A DNA stretch of 22,608 nucleotides, from positions 1 to 22,608 of the forward strand of contig CAJUCQ010000049.1 in assembly GCA_910584905.1 (NCBI GenBank). The letters run 5' to 3'. The position numbers and the translations under genes were made by a program. The notes beneath the pieces are model-generated. The model was not told where the DNA came from and did not search any database. It worked only from the letters and a program-made list of their open reading frames with translations. Shown piece by piece: positions 17,799 through 22,608 of this stretch. Origin of the DNA: an uncultured Muribaculaceae bacterium (GTDB lineage Bacteria; Bacteroidota; Bacteroidia; Bacteroidales; Muribaculaceae). Positions within the stretch are counted from its first letter, which is position 1; the number at the start of each line of letters is the position of its first letter.

Positions 17799-19859
17799 GT
17801 GAACATCCGGATATCTTTCTCATTATATATCGCGCGAGCCGTCGTCGTGCTCGCGTGGATGCTTGTCGGCACAAACGTGCAAGCGCAGGTGAACACCGAC
17901 CAAGTCGTCCAAATCGGCCGAAACGCCCTCTACTTCGAGGACTACATGCTCTCGATTCAATATTTCAATCAGGCCATCGCGGCAAAGCCTTATCTCGCCC
18001 AGCCGTATTTTTATCGCGCCATCGCCAAAATTAACCTTGAAGACTACCGCGGAGCCGAAGCCGATGCAACAAAAGCAATCGAACTGAACCCCTTCCTCAC
18101 TGACGCATGGGAGGCTCGGGGCGTGGCCCGTCAAAACCTCGGGAACAACCGCGAAGCCGTAGCCGACTACGACGAGGCCCTGAAGCTTCTGCCGCACAAC
18201 CGCATGCTCCTCTTCAACAAGGCTCTCGCGCAAAGCGAACTCAAAGACTACGACGCGGCCGAGGCCACATTCGACGAGCTCACGAACCACTACCCCGGCT
18301 ACGACAACGCCTACCTCGGACGCGCGCGGATACACCTCGAACGGACCGATACCGCAGCCGCCCTCGCCGACATCGACAAAGCCCTTTCGATAAACCGCAA
18401 TGCCCTGAACGCCTATATCCTGCGAGCCGACATTGCCATTAACTCACACAAAGACTTCGAGGCCGCCGAAAAAGACATTGACACGGCAATCAAACTCCGC
18501 CCGCACACCCCGGGGCTGTATATCAACCGTGCGTTTCTCCGATACAATCAGGACAATTACAAGGGAGCGATGGCCGACTACGACTACGCCCTCTCGCTCG
18601 ACCCGCTCAACGCCACGGCGCTCTTCAACCGCGGCCTTCTGCTCACGGAAGTGAGCGCCAACGACCTCGCCCTTGAAGACTTCAACCGCGTGCTCCGGCT
18701 TGACCCCGAAGACTATCGCGCGCTATACAACCGGGCGATAATCCACGAAGCCAAAGGCAACCTCAGCGCCGCCATCGACGATATTTCAAAAGTTCACGAC
18801 CGCTTCCCCGACTTCCCCGGAGCACTCTACCTCCGAAGTCGCCTGCACCGCAGGCGCGGCGACCTCAAAGCCGCCGAACGCGACTACAAGAGCGCCACGG
18901 CCGCCGCTAAGGCCCTTACCCCCGGCAAATACGACGATTACGCCTCCACCGGCCCTTCGGCTCCGGCCAACTCCGCCGAGACGCCCGTCGACGCTTCCGA
19001 CGAGGCGACTGCCCGGCGCTTCGCTTCGCTTCTGACGGTCGACAACACCGCCGACTTCCGCGAAGAATACAACAACTCGGCAATCCGAGGCCGTGTGCAG
19101 GACCGCAACCAGACCATCGAACTCGAACCAATCATGATGCTGAGCTTCTACAACTCGCCAACCGAGCTTCGGAGCAACACTTATTACATAAAAGAAGTCG
19201 ACGAAATCAATGCCACACGCGCCCTGAGATTCGTCGTGCTCGTCACAAACGCCGTGCCCACACTCGACGAAGCCACCGTCGAACGCCACTTCCGCAGCAT
19301 CGAATACTACAACTCATATCTCGCCTCGCACACGCCGCGCGCCATTGACTACTTCGGCCGAGCCCTTGATTTCCTGACTGTCCGCGATTACATCTCGGCC
19401 GAAAAAGACATAGACCGCGCACTTGCCCTCACACCCGACTTCGCCATCGGCTACCTTCTGCGCGCACAGGCCCGATACGGGAAATACAGCATCGACAACC
19501 GCAACGGAAGTGCAGACGCGCCGTCGGGAAGCGACGCCGCCATGCGCGGAAGCCTGAAGCTTAAAGCTCTCGATGACATAGCCGACGACATCGACCGCGC
19601 GCTCCGCCTGTCGCCCGAAATGGCTGTCGCTTGGTTCAACAAAGGAAACATTCTCTTCGAGCGCAACGACCCCTCGGGCGCTGTCGAGGCCCTCTCTAAA
19701 GCAATTGAACTCAAGCCCGACTTCGGCGAAGCTTATTACAACCGCGGCTATATCAAGCTGCACGAAGGCCTCCGCGCAGAAGGCATATCCGACCTCAGCC
19801 GCGCCGGCGAGCTCGGCATAATCCCCGCATACAACCTCATAAAACGAATCGACCGATAA
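17799..19859 (+). CDS. Secreted tetratricopeptide-repeat protein
   Basis: The 686-residue protein is read from a GTG start. This start is chosen because it gives a complete signal peptide (MNIRISFSLYIARAVVVLAWMLVG, cleavage near VQA-Q at about residue 29). The next ATG (17859) would remove the basic and hydrophobic parts. About ten TPR units fill residues 36-375 (AxxxxxxALxxxP patterns such as KAIELNP and YALSLDP). An Ala/Pro/Ser linker follows near 380-405, then a non-TPR segment of about 100 residues (410-510), and a second TPR block (about 515-680) ending in a SEL1-like tail. TPR arrays serve protein-protein binding, and no enzymatic motif is seen. It lies 42 bases before the protease gene with no terminator, suggesting one transcript and perhaps a shared periplasmic role. 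Confidence 0.88.
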   Translation: MNIRISFSLYIARAVVVLAWMLVGTNVQAQVNTDQVVQIGRNALYFEDYMLSIQYFNQAIAAKPYLAQPYFYRAIAKINLEDYRGAEADATKAIELNPFLTDAWEARGVARQNLGNNREAVADYDEALKLLPHNRMLLFNKALAQSELKDYDAAEATFDELTNHYPGYDNAYLGRARIHLERTDTAAALADIDKALSINRNALNAYILRADIAINSHKDFEAAEKDIDTAIKLRPHTPGLYINRAFLRYNQDNYKGAMADYDYALSLDPLNATALFNRGLLLTEVSANDLALEDFNRVLRLDPEDYRALYNRAIIHEAKGNLSAAIDDISKVHDRFPDFPGALYLRSRLHRRRGDLKAAERDYKSATAAAKALTPGKYDDYASTGPSAPANSAETPVDASDEATARRFASLLTVDNTADFREEYNNSAIRGRVQDRNQTIELEPIMMLSFYNSPTELRSNTYYIKEVDEINATRALRFVVLVTNAVPTLDEATVERHFRSIEYYNSYLASHTPRAIDYFGRALDFLTVRDYISAEKDIDRALALTPDFAIGYLLRAQARYGKYSIDNRNGSADAPSGSDAAMRGSLKLKALDDIADDIDRALRLSPEMAVAWFNKGNILFERNDPSGAVEALSKAIELKPDFGEAYYNRGYIKLHEGLRAEGISDLSRAGELGIIPAYNLIKRIDR

Positions 19860-19901
19860 CCCCGGCGCCCGATTCGCTTCATAACGTCCCGGCTATATAA
19901 T

Positions 19902-21374
19902 ATGCAAAAAATCCTCCTCTCCCTCATTGCATTCGTTCTGCCTTTGGCAAATTTTGCGCAAACGACCGACCAACGCATTGCCAAAGCCATGAACTCCGGC
20001 GACTGGTTCGCTTTGGATTCCATCTACCACGCCGCCCCCAAAGACTCGATAATGCCGTTTCTCGAAGTCTATTCACGCGCTCTTATAGGCAACCGCTTAA
20101 ACCGCCCCGACATTTCAATCCCGGCATTTGGCGAGCTCATGAATACATATTCGTCAGAGCTTGATTTAAGCAACCTTCTCAATGCCTCCGTAATGCTGTC
20201 AATGGATTTGAGCAAGGTCGGAAACAACGCAAAGGCGGCAGAAGTTGTCGCCACGACGCTCGACGCAACAAGGCAATATCTCGACAGCGCGGCCATCGCC
20301 GGCATGCAACACTACATTGACCTATACACCGCACTGGCTGAATATACCCCCTACAGTGTTTCATTTACCGCCCCGGAAGGTAGCATCCCTTTCAAAATCG
20401 TACCTGTCGGCAAAATTGAAAAGGAGGCGTTTCTGATGCAACTTGACAAGAGCACCATCAACGGCAAGAGCGCCACAATCACGTTCGACACCGGCGCCGG
20501 CATCAATATAATTTCCGACTCCTTGGCCCGGCATTATGACCTTACTCCGATTAATGCCCGCCATACGGTGGCCGGAATAGGCAAACGACAAGGTCAGCTT
20601 GCAATCGCAAAAGAATTGGCAATAGGCAATATCATAATCCGCGATGTTCCCTTTCTCATTATTGACCTCTCATTGGATAACGAAGAAGCAAACAAATACA
20701 CTGATTGCTTCAATATCATTTTAGGAAGCGAGCTGATGCTCCGCCTGAACGACCTGACCATTGATTTCACCAACCGATGCATAACAGTGCCATCCGTCGC
20801 GCCGACAAGAAGCGGCGTAGCGGCCAACATGTATTTCTCCCCTCAGATGAATCTCATCACAACAGGGGAAATACACAATAAAAAAATGCAAATCTGCATA
20901 GACACGGGAGATGCCTCCTACGGGTCATTAAACGGGGCGTTTTTCAAGGATTACAAAGATTACGTTTTAGCCAACGCCCAAGCGGAAACAATCCGCATGG
21001 CCGGGATTGGAGGCGTAAAAATATCAGAGTGCTACCGGCTTCCGAATTTATCGGCAACCATCGGCGACGCCCACACTGTAATCCCGCATATCACCGTCAA
21101 CCCTGACACCTCGCCCCTCGCTCCCGATTACGAATGTAACCTTGGGCTGAAATCACTCATGCTGTTCGGGAAAATACGCTTTAATATGATTGATTTTACC
21201 GTTACCGCATATCCGCCCGCTACGTCAATGCTTGTGTCATCCAAGCAGACGCCTCCGACAATAAGGCTTAAACACGAAAAAAAGCCGTCATTTTTACAAT
21301 CGCTCGGACTTGTCACTCTTTCAGTTGCAAACGGGCTACTCAATGCAAACGCTCCCTCCCCACCCGACCTTTAG
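19902..21374 (+). CDS. Secreted retropepsin-like aspartic protease, two-lobed
   Basis: The 490-residue protein has a signal peptide (MQKILLSLIAFVLPLANFAQ, cleavage near residue 20) and a helical N-terminal region (about 25-150). Two aspartyl-protease-type lobes follow. The first carries ITFDTGAGINIIS (DTG 196-198) with a hydrophobic NIILGSELM flap-side segment near 271. The second carries ICIDTGDASYGSL (DTG 334-336) with LGLKSLM near 418. Two DTG motifs about 138 residues apart in one chain fit an internally paired pepsin-like arrangement, as in Bacteroidetes 'aspartyl protease family' proteins. Activity and target are unknown; periplasmic proteolysis is inferred. A frameshifted copy of its first 45 codons and upstream 21 bases occurs at 22079-22236. 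Confidence 0.85.
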   Translation: MQKILLSLIAFVLPLANFAQTTDQRIAKAMNSGDWFALDSIYHAAPKDSIMPFLEVYSRALIGNRLNRPDISIPAFGELMNTYSSELDLSNLLNASVMLSMDLSKVGNNAKAAEVVATTLDATRQYLDSAAIAGMQHYIDLYTALAEYTPYSVSFTAPEGSIPFKIVPVGKIEKEAFLMQLDKSTINGKSATITFDTGAGINIISDSLARHYDLTPINARHTVAGIGKRQGQLAIAKELAIGNIIIRDVPFLIIDLSLDNEEANKYTDCFNIILGSELMLRLNDLTIDFTNRCITVPSVAPTRSGVAANMYFSPQMNLITTGEIHNKKMQICIDTGDASYGSLNGAFFKDYKDYVLANAQAETIRMAGIGGVKISECYRLPNLSATIGDAHTVIPHITVNPDTSPLAPDYECNLGLKSLMLFGKIRFNMIDFTVTAYPPATSMLVSSKQTPPTIRLKHEKKPSFLQSLGLVTLSVANGLLNANAPSPPDL

Positions 21375-21459
21375 CCGCGCCAAGCGCCCACTATGCACAA
21401 ACGCATGCCCTCCCCACAAAGCTTAAGCTGTTCAGATTCCTCTTCCTCAATGAAAAAAA

Positions 21460-21963
21460 ATGGGCGATTATAACGATTTCGGAGAATACAACGGAGATAC
21501 CCCACACGACATGTGGGTAGATTATACATCGGAGCAATATAGTTGCGGCGGCATGAGTTGCTATGACTACGCCGGAAATATTGGTCCGGGCACTCCGCTG
21601 ACTCGCAAACAGATTGAGCACCGCATTAACACGCCGGCGAAATCTTATAGCGAATCAAAGTTCAGAACAATGTGCATCCGAGAGCAAATCAGGCGCTGCA
21701 ACCAAAGAATCTCAAGCATGAACCGGTCAGTGGAACGCATCACTTCTAAAACGAAAATTACATATTATCAGCGTCGCATCTCCGAAACCATAGTCGAAAT
21801 TGAGAATCTCCGGCAACAACTCTCAGAAGAAGAGCAAAACAGCCAAAATATCAAGTCCCGAAATATCAAGCTCAGTATGCTGGTATTTGTCATACTGTGC
21901 GCAGGCCTGTTAATTTTAGCTTATCTTTCCGCCTTCAGTAATGCCGACAACGGTTGCTCATAA
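21460..21963 (+). CDS. Small coiled-coil protein with C-terminal membrane anchor
   Basis: I do not recognise this 167-residue protein. Residues 1-50 are rich in Tyr, Asp, Gly and Cys (YSCGGMSCYDY near 27-37). Residues about 68-132 are highly charged and probably form a coiled coil (ENLRQQLSEEEQNSQ). A single membrane segment (about 138-159, LSMLVFVILCAGLLILAYL) precedes a short polar tail. There is no signal peptide, so it is probably tail-anchored with the coiled coil in the cytoplasm. The ATG follows an eight-A run. Base composition is more AT-rich than that of the housekeeping genes. It lies 85 bases after the protease gene, and no promoter consensus was seen, so co-transcription is possible but unproven. 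Confidence 0.6.
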   Translation: MGDYNDFGEYNGDTPHDMWVDYTSEQYSCGGMSCYDYAGNIGPGTPLTRKQIEHRINTPAKSYSESKFRTMCIREQIRRCNQRISSMNRSVERITSKTKITYYQRRISETIVEIENLRQQLSEEEQNSQNIKSRNIKLSMLVFVILCAGLLILAYLSAFSNADNGCS

Positions 21964-21966
21964 GCA

Positions 21967-21983
21967 AAACCGTCCGTTTTTTG
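21967..21983 (+). terminator. Possible weak terminator after the coiled-coil gene
   Basis: AAAAC and GTTTT flank a five-base CGTCC loop and run into further T residues right after the stop at 21963. The stem is short and AT-rich, so the call is tentative. Confidence 0.25.
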
Positions 21984-22078
21984 TCAGTGAATTTTAACGA
22001 TATATTCGCCATTTGAATGAAGATTTAAGGTCGAACAACTTGAAGATTGCAGTATCATTTGTGTATAACACAAAATTT

Positions 22079-22236
22079 ATAACATCCCGGCTATATAACA
22101 TGCAAAAAAAATCCTCCTCTCCCTCATTGCATTCGTTCTGCCTTTGGCAAATTTTGCGCAAACGGCCGACCAACGCATTGCCAAAGCCATGAACTCCGGC
22201 GACCGGTTTGCTTTGGATTCCATTTACAACGCCGCC
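22079..22236 (+). pseudogene. Truncated, frameshifted copy of the aspartic protease gene start
   Basis: This stretch repeats 19881-20036, covering 21 bases upstream of the ATG plus codons 1-45 of the protease. By eye there are seven substitutions and one two-base insertion over about 156 bases. The insertion turns the six-A run after ATGC into eight A, so the reading frame from the copied ATG (22100) is lost and meets a stop after about 30 codons. Homology ends at GCCGCC (22236), where a strong hairpin takes over. The two protease lobes are absent. This is a duplication scar, not a working gene; the copied upstream bases could still matter as a regulatory or recombination sequence. Confidence 0.85.
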
Positions 22237-22275
22237 GAGAGTGATATTTGCCACTCTTGGCGGCGTTGTTATTCC
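22226..22275 (+). terminator. Strong hairpin, probable terminator
   Basis: Bases 22226-22243 pair with 22252-22269 in an 18-bp stem (one G-T pair) around the eight-base loop ATATTTGC. The plus-strand side continues TTATTCC. The left arm overlaps the end of the duplicated protease sequence. It separates that remnant from the opposite-facing beta-barrel remnant, so it may end transcription from either side; T-tracts are modest on both strands. Confidence 0.6.
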
Positions 22276-22294
22276 ATATAAGCAACGTTTACAA

Positions 22295-22534
22295 CTATCT
22301 TATAATTGCAGAAGGTGCGCTTCCTTGTGCGCCGACTTCATTGCCTCGCTGAACTATTTTACCATAGCCAATTGTATAAGCTATAGATAAATTTATACTC
22401 GGGCTTGCGGACGGTCGGTATATTTGTTGACATTCATCATAATATCGAGTATGTTTCTCCCATGTTTCGTAGCGCCATCCTTTATTAAAGATTAGTAGTG
22501 GTGCGATAAAAATCCAACCACTATGATTAATATA
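22295..22534 (-). pseudogene. C-terminal remnant of an outer-membrane beta-barrel (TonB-receptor-like) protein
   Basis: On the minus strand an open segment of 79 codons ends at TAG (22295-22297). It reads FNKGWRYETWEKHTRYYDE, then NLSIAYTIGYGKIVQRGNE and a tail ending SAPSAIIR. The GWRYE...ISxxYTxGYGKxVQRGNEVGxQxxxxSAI(L/I) pattern resembles the last strands and tail of Bacteroidetes outer-membrane beta-barrel proteins (OMP_b-brl_3 / TonB-dependent receptor type); recognition is from memory. There is no Met, and an in-frame TAA stands right before it (22535-22537). The same frame is open again from there to the window edge (ending LLYLTKY). It is therefore a broken gene, a gene with a nonsense codon or a sequence error, or a rearranged fragment. 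It is too short to appear among long ORFs. Confidence 0.65.
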
Positions 22535-22608
22535 TTAGTATTTAGTCAAATACAAGAGTACTTTGATTTTTCGATTTGAATTTGGTTTATTAGTCTTGTT
22601 GTTCAGAA

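Noticed and set aside
22079..22269. Insertion-sequence end or attachment site
   Set aside because: The repeat is explained by homology to the protease gene start. No transposase, integrase or target-site duplication is seen.

Overview
The window looks like chromosome of a gut-type member of the Bacteroidales, most like Muribaculaceae or a relative. That placement is inferred. The seen evidence is several promoters of the Bacteroidetes type (TTTG, 19-20 bases, TAnnTTTG), few Shine-Dalgarno sequences, GC-rich third codon positions, a Porin_10-like outer-membrane protein, a CfxA/PER-like class A beta-lactamase, and a mutA-mutB pair next to a pyruvate phosphate dikinase as in propionate-forming anaerobes. 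No tRNA, rRNA, CRISPR array or intact insertion sequence was seen.

Layout. 1-2786: ppdK on the minus strand, with a hairpin terminator at the window edge. 3029-6558: a plus-strand envelope cluster of a LysE-type exporter, a putative porin whose start overlaps the exporter stop, and a membrane-anchored solute-binding domain protein. 6676-10305: valS, a strong terminator, then a lipoprotein class A beta-lactamase with its own terminator. 10401-12188: lepA on minus. 12374-13435: a secreted protein made almost wholly of 21-residue leucine-rich repeats, on minus. 13629-17630: mutA-mutB operon on minus, with a clear promoter and a clear terminator. 17799-21963: a plus-strand group of a secreted TPR protein, a two-lobed retropepsin-like protease and a small coiled-coil membrane protein.

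The last 650 bases are eroded and more AT-rich. They hold a truncated, frameshifted copy of the start of the protease gene (about 156 bases, about 95% identical), a very strong hairpin partly built from that copy, and on the minus strand the C-terminal end of an outer-membrane beta-barrel protein lacking a visible start. This is the part that most looks like a rearranged accessory region.

Metabolically, ppdK (PEP/pyruvate interconversion) and mutAB (succinyl-CoA to methylmalonyl-CoA) fit a succinate/propionate fermentation. valS and lepA are housekeeping translation genes. The least explained parts are the TPR-protease-coiled-coil group, the LysE-porin-binding-protein cluster, the Cys-laddered LRR protein and a Cys cluster in MutA. 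I found no convincing complete new defence or mobile system.
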